This document shows positions 12,071 through 24,876 of a stretch of DNA of 64,000 nt, one piece after another. This stretch comes from Echinarachnius parma. Taxonomy: Eukaryota; Echinodermata; Echinoidea; Clypeasteroida; Echinarachniidae. Each line of letters starts with the position of its first letter. The stretch's first letter is position 1. Location of the stretch: the NCBI GenBank assembly GCA_037951105.1, contig JBAMJV010005516.1, forward strand, positions 1-64,000, in the 5' to 3' direction. A model generated the notes under the pieces. The model saw nothing but the letters and a program-made list of their open reading frames with translations. It did not search any database and was not told the DNA's origin. Both the position numbers and the translations under genes were made by a program.

Positions 12071-15000
12071 GTGGCCGGGGCTAATACTTTGGTCTTATTG
12101 CCATTCCCTTCCATTTTTAGTTGTATGCCAAACTTACAATCACTTCTCACCTCACCTGTCTTTTCTGATCCTCAATGTGCTCTAAATTACTCTACTCCCG
12201 AGCAATTTAATGATTTTGTGAGCAACCATGATTCCCAATTGAAGCATAATTTATCATGTGTTCATTTTAATTGTCGTAGTCTTGCCAAAAATTGTGACAA
12301 CTTGTTCACATTTCCAGATAGTATTCAATTTCAATTTTCAATTGTAGGACTGACAGAAACATGGTTGAAATCTGACTCTCATCTTAACTTATATAATTTA
12401 CCCGGTTATGAATTGATAACCAATAATCGCCCAGACAAGCGAGGTGGTGGTGTTGGAATGTTTATTCAAACTGACATTAAGTTTAAACTTCGTAAAGATT
12501 TAATTTGTACTCATAGACCTCTGGAAACTTTATTTATAGAAATTAATGTTCGCACATGTAATAATAACAGTGTTAAATGTATAGTTGGTATTTGTTATAG
12601 GCCACCTGGATATAATATGTCCCAATCACTTGAAATGTTAACCCCAATTTTAGATCAAATTGATAAGGAACATAAACCCTGCTATCTACTTGGGGATTTT
12701 AATTTGGATTTTTTTTAATGTGATACTTCTACTTCAGTAAAGCAGTTTTATGACTGTCTATTTGCTAGCTCTTTCTTGCCACTTATCCAAGCACCGACAC
12801 GAATTACCAGTCAATCCGCTTCGCTTTTAGACAATGTTTTAACAAATGAGGACGATGTTATTCACTCAGGTATATTTATTTCTGATGTAAGCGATCACCT
12901 GCCTGTTTTTGTTATCACTGATCTATTTTTTAAACAAGATAGTACAAACAATTCTGATTCTTTTATTAAAAAACGTGCAATCACTGATGAAAATATTGCT
13001 ATATTTTGCCATAAATTAAGTAATGCTAAATGGCCTACTCAATATGATAATCCAGATGTGTGTTATAATACCTTTTTAGCATTTTTTGTGTCGTTATATG
13101 ATGAATGTTTTCCTATAGTAAATATTAAAAAGAAAAATACATTTAGGAAACCTTGGTTTAATTCTCGTTTAAAAACTATGTCAAAGAAGAAGTTAAATTT
13201 GTATAAACGATATTAAAAAGATCCCTCTGATTGTAATCACAGAAAGTATAAAAAAATGAGAAACAAGTTCACTTTTGAATCTCGTAAAGCAAAAAGAAAA
13301 TATTATGAATTGAAATTTAAAGATACTAAAGGTAATATGTCTGCTACATGGAAGGTTATAAACAATTTACTTGGTAAAAAAAAGAAATTATCAAATGCTA
13401 AATTTGTAATTGATGGTATTCCAATTCCAGACCATGAAATTGCTGATAATTTTAATGATTATTTTGTAAATGCTGCATCCAATTTATTGAAGGAATCTGT
13501 ACATGATGTTAATTCCGATTGTCATTTTAATGTTTCATTTAATTCTCAATCCATGTTTTGTTCACCCGTAAGTTCCCGTGAGATTATTGATATTGTTTTT
13601 GGAATGAAAAATGCAACTAGCCCAGGATTTGATGATATTTCTATTTCTGTTGTGAAAAGGGTTATACATTTAATATCTGAACCTCTATGTAGAATTTTTA
13701 ATTGCTCTTTTTTGCATGGAATTTTTCCAACCCAAATGAAAATTGCCAAAGTTATACCCATTTATAAGAAAGGTGATGATAGTTTATTTTCAAATTATCG
13801 ACCAATTTCCTTATTATCCACATTTTCTAAGATTTTGGAAAGATGTATGTATAATCGGTTATTAAAATTTATTCAAAAATATGATTTGTTATTTTCTAAT
13901 CAGTTTGGCTTTAGGCCTCAACACTCTACCTCTTCAGCACTTATAGAATTTGTTCACCATATAACATGTGCCTTGGATGCAAAATTATTTTCAATGACCT
14001 TATTTCTAGATTTAACAAAGGCATTCGACTGCCTGGATCATCATATTTTGATAAATAAACTCAATAGATATGGAATTAGAGGAACGTTATTATCCTGGTT
14101 CGATAGTTACCTTTCTTCTCGAAAACAATTCATTTATTATAATAATATTCAATCAAATATGAAAACAATTAATTGTGGTGTACCTCAAGGATACATTCTG
14201 GGCCCCCTTCTGTTTTTATTGTTTATAGATGATTAGTAAAATATCCCAATATATGAATTTCATTTTGTTTGCCGACGACACAACAGTCACAATCTCGCAT
14301 CATGATATTAATCAATTGAACGAAATTGCAAATAATGAATTTAAGAAAATACATAAGTGGTTACACAGCAATAAATTAATTTGTAATGCATCCAAGACGC
14401 ACTTTATGATATTCTCTAACCGCAAGTATAACCCTGATGTAATTAAGATAGATTTTAATGGATTAGAAATTAAACAAGTAACAAATTCTAAATTTCTTGG
14501 TGTGGTTGTTGATGATCACCTTACTTGGAATGAACATATAAACTCACTTAGTATTACCTTATCTAGAAACATTGGTGTCATCAACAAATTGTATTATTTA
14601 CCGAAGCATATTTTGATGAATCTTTATTTTACTATGATATATCCTTTCTTATTATACTGCATTGTTATATGGGGCAATTCCTCCCGCAGCAATATTACAC
14701 GAATTTTCCGATTGCAAAAGAGAATAATTAGCATCATAAGTCATTCCGCTAGAAATACGCACACTCGTCCTTTATTTAAAACCCTCAAACTTTTGAATGT
14801 TTTACAGTTATACTCTCATCAATTAGCATCTTTAATGTACTCTTGTCACAAAGGACTGATCCCTTCATCTTTGTCTAAGTATTTTGTTCTTAATATGGAT
14901 ACCCATTCATACAATACCCGTAGAAGTAATGATTATCACATTCTTTTCTCAAGAACATTAGTCTCACAGAGAGCTGTCTCTTTTGCAGGTCCAAAACTTT

Positions 15001-15101
15001 GGAATTCCCTTCCACCCCATTTAAAAAGCGCTTCATCCTTAAATGTATTCAAACACAAATATAAAGACACACTTTTGAGCACACCAGATCCACTATTGTA
15101 A
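12071..15101 (+). pseudogene. LINE ORF2 (endonuclease-reverse transcriptase), broken
   Basis: This encodes the target-primed retrotransposition enzyme. The first ATG in frame is at 12125. The APE-type endonuclease is visible from FNCRSL through TETWL, RGGGVGMFI, LLGDFNLD and ISDVSDHLP. The reverse transcriptase follows, with PISLLSTFSKILER, QFGFRP, FLDLTKAFDCLDH, GVPQG and FADDTT, then the C-terminal domain ending in GPKLWNSLPPHLK. Both TAA stops, at 12716-12718 (after GDFNLDFF) and 13214-13216, are in frame. One frameshift lies near 14230, just before the FADD motif. With only three lesions over about 1000 codons it is a relatively recent but dead copy. The domain order and C-terminus fit the Jockey superfamily (CR1/L2/Crack branch); the exact clade needs a tree. 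Confidence 0.9.
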
Positions 15102-15183
15102 TGTTAATATAGGTATAATCTCTCTTTTCCCCTTTTCACCCCTACTCCCTTTCTTTAATTTTAGTATCTGTATTTGTACGTGC

Positions 15184-16680
15184 CAGTGGCGTAGACAGGT
15201 TCTTACACCTGGGGGGGATGATTTGCCGTTCACCGGACCAAGACCATTTTCGAGACCAAGACAATTGCTTGAAAGTCGTCTCAGTAGGAGGGGGGGGGGG
15301 GGGGGGGGGGGGTAGATGTTAAGATGGTCGTGACCAGGCGGGCCGAAAGCAGTTTTTGATTTTTTTTTTTTTGTGGGGGGGGGGGGGGGCAAAACCTATG
15401 GGGGCTCAGGATTTTTTGTGTGTATATAGGGGCTCATGCCCAACCACACTAACAGTGCTGCCAACTTTAAGCCAGATGTGAGAGTGAGACATTGCAAGGA
15501 TCGAAGCGACCAAGCCCGAGGGAGCGAAGTGACTGAGCGGGGGGAGCCTAGAGAGATTTTGCATTTTTGGACTTGAAATTGACACACTAATAAAATATGC
15601 ACCTCAACACAGGGAGCGAAGTGACTGAGCGGGGGGAGGGTGTGGGAGGGGGGTGTCCCCCTCCAACGGTATGGAGATTTTGCATTTTTGGACTTGAAAT
15701 TGTTCAATCTGGTGCTTACCTAGATAGGAAATTCGGGCTTAACATTGACTGTATCTGGGAATGCGTGTTATGATTTGATCGACCAGAAATTATAAATATA
15801 TTTTCACGATAAAACAAATAATTGACACACTAATAAAATATGCACCTCAACACAGGGAGCGAAGTGACTGAGTGGGGGAAGGGTGTGGGAGGGGGGTGTC
15901 CCCCTCCAACGGTATGGAGATTTTGCATTTTTGGACTTGAAATTGTGCAATCTGGTGCTTACCTAGATAGGAAATTCGGGCTTAACATTGACTGTATCTG
16001 GGAAAGCGTGTCATGATTTGATCGACCAGAAATTTTAAATATATTTTCACGAAGAAAACAAATAATTGACACATAATATGCACTCCAACACAAATATTGT
16101 ATTTATATTTAGCATCATACACAGTTCCAACATCACCATATGCCACCTTATGTGTGATCCAACAACTTAGCCTATTGCCAAGAATGAGTCCCGAGGGGCG
16201 AAGCTACCGAAGACTGGGGCAGGGCCAAATAGGGAGGGTTTGGGAGAGGGTATCCCCCTCCCACGGAGAAGATTTTGCATATATATACTTGAAATGGTGC
16301 AATTTGGTGCACGTCACACAAGGAACCAGAGCAATGTCAGCCTACACTGGAACTACGTGGCCCGGTATACATACCAAAAATACTCACCCCTGACCATACG
16401 CAAGTTACACAACAAACTGAGATAATCTGTTCGCGCGCGAAGCGCGCAACAAAAATTGAAAGTTGATGTATAAATTACCTTTTTAACGTTAACATTAACA
16501 AGTCTTAGATCATACAACTTATGTTTTCTTTCCCACTTGTATACAGCAACACACACAAAAAATATATCCTTCCCTAAAACCTGGGGGGGGGGGGGATGAT
16601 TGTACATGTCATCCCCCCCCCCCCACCTTGTGAGGTGGGGGGATGCATCCCCCTCATCCCCCCCGTTGTCTACGCCCCTG
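15184..16680. mobile_element. Non-autonomous hAT-like transposon, TSD GTACGTGC
   Basis: Termini are CAGTGGCGTAGACA (15184) and TGTCTACGCCCCTG (ending 16680), inverted with one mismatch. The 8-bp duplication GTACGTGC is at 15176-15183 and 16681-16688. The 1497-bp interior has G/C homopolymers near both ends and a tandem repeat of about 243 bp: GACACACTAATAAAATATGC at 15581 recurs at 15824, with a partial third unit. It has no transposase. The block GGGGCTCATGCCCAACCACACT is shared with a fragment at 45.25 kb. Confidence 0.9.
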
Positions 16681-16894
16681 GTACGTGCTTATTTTGAGGC
16701 AGTCGCTTCTCTGGGGACCATACCCACCAAGATTTGTTTATCTTTAATTATGGTCCCTTCTCATATTCCTATTTCATTTATTTGTATTGTGCAATTGTTG
16801 TATTTATGTATTATTCATTTGTCTTGTTTTACATTGTAAATTATATTCTTGTTTTGGTTTTATGAGTCAATAAATGAAATGAAATGAAATGAAA

Positions 16895-18143
16895 TAGCTT
16901 ATCCACCGATATAATTATATAGTTTGTAAAGAAGCGGCAATATTCATAATTCGGGCAAAATGCTTTTCTTCATCTCATTAAAAAAATCATATAATTCATA
17001 TAATTTGGGCAAAATCATTTTTTTTTTTTGGCTGTATCATCCAATTGTCCGGATAAATACTCTTTCACTTCGAACAATTAGTTGTTTTTATTCTTTAAAA
17101 GAAATGGTATTTATTAGGACAAACACCTTCTGATTTAGATTTTTAATGTTCGCTGAGGATATATATTGTTTATTGTCCCAGTTTTTGTTACACCGCTATA
17201 CTTTATGGTGTTATACAATTTTGTTTTATTGGCGATGATGCAAGTCTGTGAGTTTGACTTTGATACATACAGTACGTGTGCCGCGTGGATAATTTTAAAG
17301 AAATGTTTATTCCCAAGTGAACGAACAATCTTGGGTGTGTTATATATTATGCGTTAATTGCGTATCTTGCTAAATAAACATCACTTTATCTGGCGAGAGA
17401 TTATTAACGAAAAAAGCAAATACTAAGGAGACATAGCACATAGCTGTAGTCGACTGACATACTAATTTAGATGGAACAATCGTAAAGCGCTTGGTATAAT
17501 TTTCTTTATGTTCCCTTCAACACAATTTATTGTATATGGCTTCCTGGACAATTTTCCATGATAACACCGGGTTCCCAAAAGGTATCCTATACACCGAAGA
17601 ATTGGTCTCTATCCGACGGTTGCTTCAGTGAGACCACATCAAACTTTGCTAAACATCTAAAGGGTGGTAATAAGAAAATCAAATTCATACAAGGAAACCC
17701 CATAATTTAAAGTCTTTTTTTTTTATTATCATGCATGGGTATACCTATTTATCTGTTAAGTTGTGCTGTGTAATAGCAGAGGCAAAAAGGGGGTCGTGAT
17801 GGGGCTGTGGACCATTACTTAGGGAAATTTGGGGGCCGGGCGAGGGGGGGGGGGGGGGGGGGGCTAGTTGTATATAGCCATGCTTTAGTGGGGTATCAGA
17901 GCCAAATGCTTTTAGTGGGGGAATCTGAAGCCACGATGATAAGAATACGTAACAAAAACAAAGAATCTTTAACACTGTTCGTACAACATTTAGAAATAAC
18001 TATTTTTAGGGGCTCCACTCATATAAGTGTGTGGAAACTCCTCGCCATCAATGTCCAAAGTCTGTATCCTATAGTAACTGCTAACCTTTTAACAAGACCC
18101 ACGTCTGAATGTCAGAAAAGTACCACGACCGCACATGACCCAG
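16895..18143. other. Non-coding stretch upstream of the sushi gene
   Basis: No gene or well-bounded element is supported. A G homopolymer lies at about 17846-17865 and AT-rich sequence fills most of the rest. Confidence 0.4.
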
Positions 18144-18291
18144 GGCCCAGTTGCAGAAAGAGGTACAGTTAATTGCAAAGTCAGAAAATATGCACATTTG
18201 AGCCAATCAGATTAGCGCATTTAGTCACATGATCTGACTTGCAATTAATAGCAACGTTACAATCGATTGCATCTCTTTCTGCAACGGGGCC
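18144..18291. mobile_element. 148-bp MITE with GTTGCAGAAAGAG termini (copy 1)
   Basis: GGCCCAGTTGCAGAAAGAG on the left is inverted on the right (CTCTTTCTGCAACGGGGCC). The only other intact copy in the window is at 41555-41703. It is non-coding and small. Confidence 0.8.
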
Positions 18292-18781
18292 AATACAAGT
18301 CTCTCGTCAATATTGTCTAACATTCAGATGCCACGTCTTGACACATTTAATAGGAAGACCAGAAGCAGTTAGAATCACACAAACTCTTGTATTAATTAGC
18401 GCCCATTATTATCAATATACAACACGATAATCTTCTTTCTCATTAGTGAAGCAATGCACGCGTTTGACTATTGCATGTAGAGGAAGATATTTTTGTATTT
18501 TGCATTGCGACTACAGTTTACAAAGCGGATGATTGCATCAGAGATTTTACCAAGATTTGGAATTTACGTATTTTGGAATATTATTAACGAATTTTCCCAG
18601 TTTCCGACACTGACTTGTAATTAATTTTGGGTGTATAGTTCGCATATAGTGATTTTTTTTTAAAGGGTATAGAAACTCAAAGACGAGATAATGCTGGATA
18701 TATCGGAATAGAATAGCGGTCTAAAACGTCAAGACTGGACAGGTTTTGTCTTCAAAGTTATTGTAATAATTAAGAGGGAAA

Positions 18782-18860
18782 ATGCGATTCATAACAGCGA
18801 TTTTCGTTACCGCTGTGACATTCTCCTGTCTTGGTTGTACAACGCGATTTGTCAATGGAG
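18782..18860 (+). CDS. Sushi-protein gene, exon 1 (signal peptide)
   Basis: The ATG at 18782 opens a 26-residue segment, MRFITAIFVTAVTFSCLG then CTTRFVNG, which has the form of a secretory signal peptide: one early Arg, a hydrophobic core and small residues with Cys before the cleavage region. It ends at a GT donor (GTTTGT) after the first base of a codon (phase 1). That base completes a GAT codon with exon 2 at 20418. It is too short to be found by ORF length. Its assignment rests on the signal-peptide character, the matching phase and its position upstream of three CCP exons. The protein is expected to be secreted. Confidence 0.7.
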
Positions 18861-19315
18861 GTTTGTATATTTACTACTCTGACTATTCATATATTTCGAA
18901 CACAACTTTTATACCAATTAAAATTACAAATTAATACAATCATGTAAATCAATGCAATGCAATGCTAAACATCTATATTAGAAAATATCGCTAAAATGCT
19001 AAATTAGACCGATCCAAAATGCGTTGTTGTGAATGTGAACATAGTAACAATTTGGTTTATAAGCTGATGTTTATAAATAGACAACTAGCTCGACCAAAAA
19101 TATGTATGTAATGAAAACAGCTTATTATATCAAGTTAAAATGACTTAAATCTGAATTTAAAGAAAAAAATAATTGTAAAATATTTTAAAAACCATTAAAT
19201 TAAAGTTGGCAAAGGCGGTGATTCAGTATTCAAATTCATTGAATTCATGTACATGTATATTGCTGGGAGTATTTTGTTTAGAACACCAATGTCCGATTTA
19301 GTTTATAGCTTTATT

Positions 19316-19800
19316 AAAGGGACTTAGTAACATCGTCCAACCCTCAAAACTTACTTGGAACTCTAGTGCTTATCTCATAGCTTATTATGAACAATAAAAG
19401 CAGGGGACATGTTTCGTTTTTTCAAATTTCCATTTTGTTCAAAAGATATTTACGATTGAAGTCATCAGATATGAAATAATTGTCTACGGGATAATTTCAT
19501 GCCTGGTACAGAGTAAGAACAATGAGTTAGTGAATATCACTTTGCATTTTTGCTCATATCTCAGTAATTTTGTTGACAAGTGCAACAAGACGAGTGATTA
19601 ATAGAATGTGTATTGGTGTGATCATAATATGTCCACAAAGTAATGTGTGAAAAAAATGAGCAAAAATGCAAAGTCATATTCAACAACTCATTGCACTTAC
19701 TTTGTACACAGCTTAGATTCCCAATATCTCCGCCCATGCAATTTTTCTACTACCTCTACATTACCTTCTACTAATGATCTTCCTGTAGACAGCTGAATGT
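19316..19800. mobile_element. Relative of the 3303 MITE, in intron 1
   Basis: It begins AAAGGGACTTAGTAACAT and contains ATATTTACGATTGAAG, the reverse complement of a segment in 3303-3697. Between 19510 and 19710 a hairpin is visible (TTTGCATTTTTGCTCA paired with TGAGCAAAAATGCAAA). The right border is not clear. Confidence 0.4.
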
Positions 19801-20417
19801 CATAATACAGTATGTGTTGTTTGTTTCGTTTATTAGTGCTATCTTGTTCTGTTCTGTGTTGTTTTATCCTGTCCTGTGTTTCTATTTTTATTTGATGTCA
19901 TGCATTATTCAATATACGGAAGTTCGTATTGAAAAATTTCCGGTAGTCTATTTAGTCCACAAGCCAGGCATTTTAGATAATATGTAGGCTGTCACGCATT
20001 AAAAGTTATATTGTTATGGTCTAATTTTGATAATATCCCCCGGAAGAATGTATTTATAGTTAAATGTATGCCTGTGTTTTCGTAATACTCAATTATTATT
20101 ACAAAATCAACGGCATTAATAAAATAATATATTTCGTCAAACAGAAACTACTATTTACTTACAAATGACTAAGAAATCATTTAAAATGAAGAATGATACA
20201 ACTATATACATGACATAATTATGAAACATTTTGTTGTAAAATAGAGCCATGCAATGATGGCCTGAACTACCACTATAACACACATTTAAACAATAATTAT
20301 ATAGTAAAAATTATTTTTTTTCCTTGTAGAGCCCTGATTACGTCATTTAAAGGCCTACAATAGTGACAATTTGTATTACGGTAATCCGATTTGTTTGTCT
20401 TCTTTTTTTCTCATCAG

Positions 20418-20624
20418 ATACCTATATAAACTGTACGAAAACAGATCTGGAGGCAACAATCGGCGATCCATTTGGAATCATTTACGAGCCGGACCAGGAG
20501 ATTTACACCGGTTACTATGGACGCGTGGTGCTAGAATGTGCAGAGAGAACAACCGAGGCTAGTGGCCCAGCATATAACTACTGCAATAATGGAACCTGGC
20601 ACTCCACAATGTTCACCTGCTGGG
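20418..20624 (+). CDS. Sushi-protein gene, exon 2 (CCP domain 1)
   Basis: This 207-nt exon (69 codons) lies between a strong acceptor (pyrimidine tract, then CATCAG) and a GTAAAT donor. It is phase 1 at both ends, the classic arrangement of shuffled CCP modules. The encoded module has the four sushi cysteines in order (INC, LEC, NYC, FTC) and the NNGTW motif before the last cysteine. CCP modules are about 60-residue beta-sandwich folds with C1-C3 and C2-C4 disulfides, found in complement regulators and in many secreted or adhesive proteins. The ligand cannot be told from sequence. Confidence 0.85.
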
Positions 20625-21123
20625 GTAAATAACTACCCGACAATTCATTTGTACTTTTTCAAATATATACAAATATTACGGTTTTACGGCATTTGACATG
20701 CTTGAGATACAATCTTAGCAATATCATAACTCCATATTATACTATATTTTTTCGACATTCGTGCTTTCAAATTAAATTCAGTTTTGGCTTTGGCGTACGT
20801 ATCAAAATCGAATTCCTTACATGATTAAAATATAACAATATCATTCGTTTATTACGTAATAGAATGCAATTGGGCATCCCATATCAAAGTCTTTTCATAG
20901 TAGCATTATAGGGTGCTCACAGAGGTGTACCCAAAATGACTGAAATTTAATCTTCTGAATATCAAAAGATGAACCATTAGCGTTAACAAATTTGACTGCT
21001 ATTTTACCGACATTTTAAAGTAAAATAATATGATACAATGCAATAATGTAATACATTTTTAAATTTGTTACTTTCTTTGTAATAATTAAAATCATATTGG
21101 AAATGGTGGAAGAAAGAAGTACT

Positions 21124-21133
21124 AGTAGTATAT

Positions 21134-21192
<59 letters not shown>

Positions 21193-21200
21193 TAGTAGTA
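21124..21200. repeat. (TAG)n microsatellite in intron 2
   Basis: A nearly pure AGT/TAG trinucleotide array immediately upstream of the hAT-like element at 21224. Confidence 0.95.
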
Positions 21201-21223
21201 GTAATTTAGGATTATGTTATGAT

Positions 21224-21909
21224 CAAAGGCGTACCCAGGGGGTGGGGGTTCACCCCCCCCCCCTCCTCCCCCCTTAGATAAAAAAATGACTGTTCTCGAG
21301 ACCAAATGTCAATGGTCTCGATCGTCATTTTCGATGGTTTCGACCTCGAAAAGTGTGAAAAACTGTGGTCTCAGCCTCGAAAATGCCGAAAATTATCCAC
21401 GACTATCCCCCCCCCCTCGCTTACATGATTATCAACCACTGGGACTTGGTCTTGAACATTGTGGACCGGACCTGGCGTCGGTCTCGAAAATGTCGAAAAT
21501 TTGCGGTGTCGCCTGCGAAAATTGTCTACGACTACCATCCCCCCGTCGACCCCCACCCCCCCCCCCCCCTCCCCCCGCTTACCGGATTCTCAACCACTTG
21601 GTCTTGGTCTTGGTCTCGAAAATTGTGGACCGGACCATGCGTCGGTCTCGAAAATGTCGAAAATTCGCGGTCTCGGCTGCGAAATTTGTCTGCGACTATC
21701 CCCCCCCCCCTCCCCATCTCCTGCTTACCGGATTCTTAACCACTGCGTCTTGGTCTCGGCCTCGAAAATTGTGGACCGGACCTGGTCTTGGTCTTGAAAA
21801 TTGTGCAGGTACTTCGTCTCGGCTTCGGCTTCGACTACCCCCCCCCCCCCGCTGACAGATCTTTTTCTGACCCCCCCCCCCCCTTTTAAAAATCCTGGTT
21901 ACGCCACTC
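21224..21909. mobile_element. Non-autonomous hAT-like element in intron 2, TSD GTTATGAT
   Basis: The ends CAAAGGCGTACCC and GGTTACGCCACTC are inverted with mismatches and flanked by perfect 8-bp repeats GTTATGAT at 21216-21223 and 21910-21917. The 686-bp interior is a series of near-repeats of a unit containing GGTCTCGAAAAT, TGTGGACCGGACC and a C homopolymer, repeated about four times. Proline-rich open frames over it are artefacts. The 37731-38156 element shares the GGTCTTGG motif. Confidence 0.85.
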
Positions 21910-22404
21910 GTTATGATAGTCTAGGACTTTTCTGGCAAAGAGCAATTTGTTTGAATGGGAGTACTTATTCGGACTGCTGGTTTAATTTACCCTCTTCTTT
22001 CAACTTGGCGCAAGTCATTTTTCACAATCTGTACAAAAACAATCAGAGTTCGCCCAAGTTACTTTAAACTGTTTTATATTATTGTATCCAATACGTTTTT
22101 GACTTTTTGGCATCATTTTCCACAGTTATGTTATTTACATCATATCAATCTTCTTGCAAGAATTGTGTGATTTGAGCACCATTTGGCACATAATTATGTC
22201 AATGAATGTCAGTGCATTTTTAGCTATGCACATGGGTTCCTATGTAATCTCGTACAGTCCTGATGGGATATTGTGCTTCGTGCCTTTGACACAAACATCT
22301 ACAAAATAAATTGCGGTGATGTGACACGTACAGAAAGACTTATTTAAAATATATATGATGAATGAGTAGTATATGATCTTTAATGCATGTCATTGACCAT
22401 ACAG

Positions 22405-22611
22405 CTCAGTGCAGCTCCTCTCAGTTCGATGATGATATCGCCGTGGTAGGCTTAGACCCAGACTCTACAACCTACGTAGGAAATGAGACCGTTGTAAACC
22501 ATCTTGCTGGCGTTAACATGTCGTGTGAATCACCTGGCCAGTTTAATGGGAATAACGTCGTCTATTGCAGCAATGGTACATTTGAAGCAGCGACAACCCC
22601 AACGTGTGAAG
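22405..22611 (+). CDS. Sushi-protein gene, exon 3 (CCP domain 2)
   Basis: This exon is also exactly 207 nt, from the acceptor CATACAG to the donor GTACAT, again phase 1-1, and joins exon 2 through a GCT codon. Four cysteines are in sushi order (AQC, MSC, VYC, PTC). The usual Trp between C3 and C4 is replaced by Phe in SNGTFE. N-glycosylation sequons are visible (NET, NMS, NGT). It belongs to the same reading frame as exons 2 and 4. Confidence 0.8.
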
Positions 22612-23189
22612 GTACATTATCGTTAATACATCCATAGTTGTATTTAATTTTTTGAAGTGGAAGTCTAGTTTATGCGCACTGCATAAACATCATAAAACTG
22701 ATATTCGCAACATGCGGAATGCGTTCGCAAGGTTGCACCGCGCATCCGATTTCAGGATCTACACCAGTAGCAAATCAGGAACCATAAAATCGAGGAAAAT
22801 AGACAAAACAATACGGCCCGAATGATCATCAGTGGCTCAACTTTAGCCCTGGCTGAAACAAAAAATACTGAAATTACCTGTAACCTGCATGGTATACTGT
22901 TTCACACCTATGGAATTTCACCATTCCATTGATAGTTGCCATTTGCCACCGGAGATATTTTAATTGTTCCTGTTCCCTTTTCAATCAATCCCTCTATATA
23001 GTTTAGCTTGAGAATCAGGACTTATGGTTTGGTGCGACATGTTACTCATTATTTCTGTCTTTTTAGCCCGGACTAAAGTGCTACTAATGAGAATTTGGGC
23101 CTATATGATTATCGTTGACAGAAAGATTTCATACGATTGAGTTCAGAAATAATTATATTACAATTTTAAAACATAATTAATAATAATAT

Positions 23190-23470
23190 ACTCGCTTTAT
23201 ATAGCGCCTAATATGATTGATAATCATCTCTAAGCGCTTTACAATGATAATATTACCCCCGGTCATAGGATACAATGCAAACCAGCACACATTGTGTGCA
23301 CCATCTCCACTCCCTGAGGAGCATTCCTTCCAAGCGGTTCATAGGCATTGAGAAGATCCTTCACATATAGGCTTTCACCTCCTATCGGGTTCCCATTTAT
23401 ACACCTGGGTAGAGAGCAGCAATTGTGGATAAATTGTCTTGCTGAAGGACAAAGGCAGTGGGCATGTCCT
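23190..23470. repeat. Dispersed repeat (TATATAGCGC...AAGCGCTTTACA type)
   Basis: The blocks TTTATATAGCGCCTAATATG, TCTAAGCGCTTTACAATG and, further on, GATAAATTGTCTTGCTGAAGG have the look of a widespread metazoan interspersed repeat. I recognise the style but not a named family. It lies in intron 3. Confidence 0.45.
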
Positions 23471-24210
23471 CGTGAATGTTTGTTTTCATGTTTATACATG
23501 ATGTACGTATCAGTCCATTTACAATACCAATTCGCCCAAATCGTTTGATTGCGAAATTATGCATCTGTTACCACAACGAGGACTATAACATTTATGTAGG
23601 GGGATATTCCGACAAATCACTGATGATGATTTTCAAGAGGAAAATATTTTATTTTTGCCTAAAGGCATGCATGTAAAGTGTCTAACTCCACAAAAAATAC
23701 TTGGAGCTTCCTCGTTTCTCTTCTGCCGTGTTGTTAAGCTTATGGTAAGAGAAAAAAAAAATAGGGTTAGATTTTTTCAAATGTCCCTTTAGTATGAAGA
23801 TAATTATCATTGAAATCTTTTATTTGAAAAGCGTTGGCAACGCTTTTCAAATAAAGTACAATTGTCCTAGCCGGCCAGCGCGCGTGGGAAACCTTCCCGA
23901 CCCGACTGAACTTGGAGCCGAGCGCGGGCAAATTCCATGAATTCTGTACGGTCTGTAAACATACACGGGTGCGGATATCGTCAAACGGATGATTATTACT
24001 GCAACAAATCTACGACAGGCCATCAGTATTCGGTGATAAAATATGAACTCAATATTCGTTTTTTTCACTAGGTAAACAGTGTTCGTTTTCTTTCAAACTT
24101 TCACAAATCTTTCAATTGTATTTTACAATGATATTGATATAGGATTGAAGTCTCAAATGTCATTTTGTGCAATATCTGACACTTTACAGTTTACAGGTAT
24201 CCCTTTAATC

Positions 24211-24663
24211 TCCTAAATAAGGTATGAAACATCAACTGAGGCAAAATACTTAAATATGAGGTAGCCATTATACAGTATAGGCATAATGTAGCAAGACGTG
24301 AAGGATGATTAGGGCAAAAGTTTGACATTAATTTTCGTCGTCCATGGACTGAACTTACATCGTGGCTTGAGTTTGTATTACCACCATTATGTGCGTGTTA
24401 CCACAACGGGGACTATTACATTTATGAAGGGGGTTATATACCTGCATCCCGTATACAAAGAATATCAATACTCAGGTATTCCGCCAAATCACTGATATTA
24501 GGAGCTAAATCCTATGATTTTCAAAAGGAAAATATTTAATTTTTGCTTAATTTCCTATGTAAGGTATGAAACATCGACTGACGCAAAATACTTAAATATG
24601 AGGTAACCATTATACAGTATAGGCCATATATAGCAAGACGTGAAAGATGATTAGGGCAAAAGT
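24211..24663. repeat. Local tandem duplication in intron 3
   Basis: About 120 bp starting AAGGTATGAAACATC and running to GATTAGGGCAAAAGT occurs at 24220-24330 and again at 24552-24663. The intervening block TGTTACCACAACGGGGACTA also has an earlier counterpart at about 23565-23600. The intron has therefore grown by repeated local duplication with a period of about 330 bp. Confidence 0.75.
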
Positions 24664-24876
24664 CCTGAGGCCGCCTGAAGAATCTGCCCTATCCCCATTG
24701 TAAACGTGGACTAAATAGCCTGCACAAATTTGAACAAACGAGATGGGCATAGTTTAGTGCCGAACTCTCCCAATTGCAACACGTGCCGATTCCCACCAAT
24801 GTCATCAAATCTCCTCATTTCATTTAAATTATGATACAATTAAAAACCTCCACATTTATGCAAAATTCTATCGCAG

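Larger units (their letters stand above)
12071..16894 (+). mobile_element. CR1/L2-like LINE with nested hAT insertion
   Basis: One non-LTR retrotransposon spans an ORF2 with endonuclease and reverse transcriptase (12071-15101), a 3' untranslated part (15102-15183 continuing at 16689), and a tail of AATGA repeats ending about 16894. The hAT element at 15184-16680 interrupts the 3' part. When that element and one copy of its 8-bp duplication are removed, the LINE sequence is continuous, so the hAT is younger. The upstream ORF1 and 5' end are not recognisable, so the copy may be 5'-truncated. Confidence 0.85.

Noticed and set aside
21286..21855. 189-residue Pro-rich frame in intron 2
   Set aside because: It is a translation of the repeated interior and C homopolymers of a hAT-like element whose ends and target duplication are defined.
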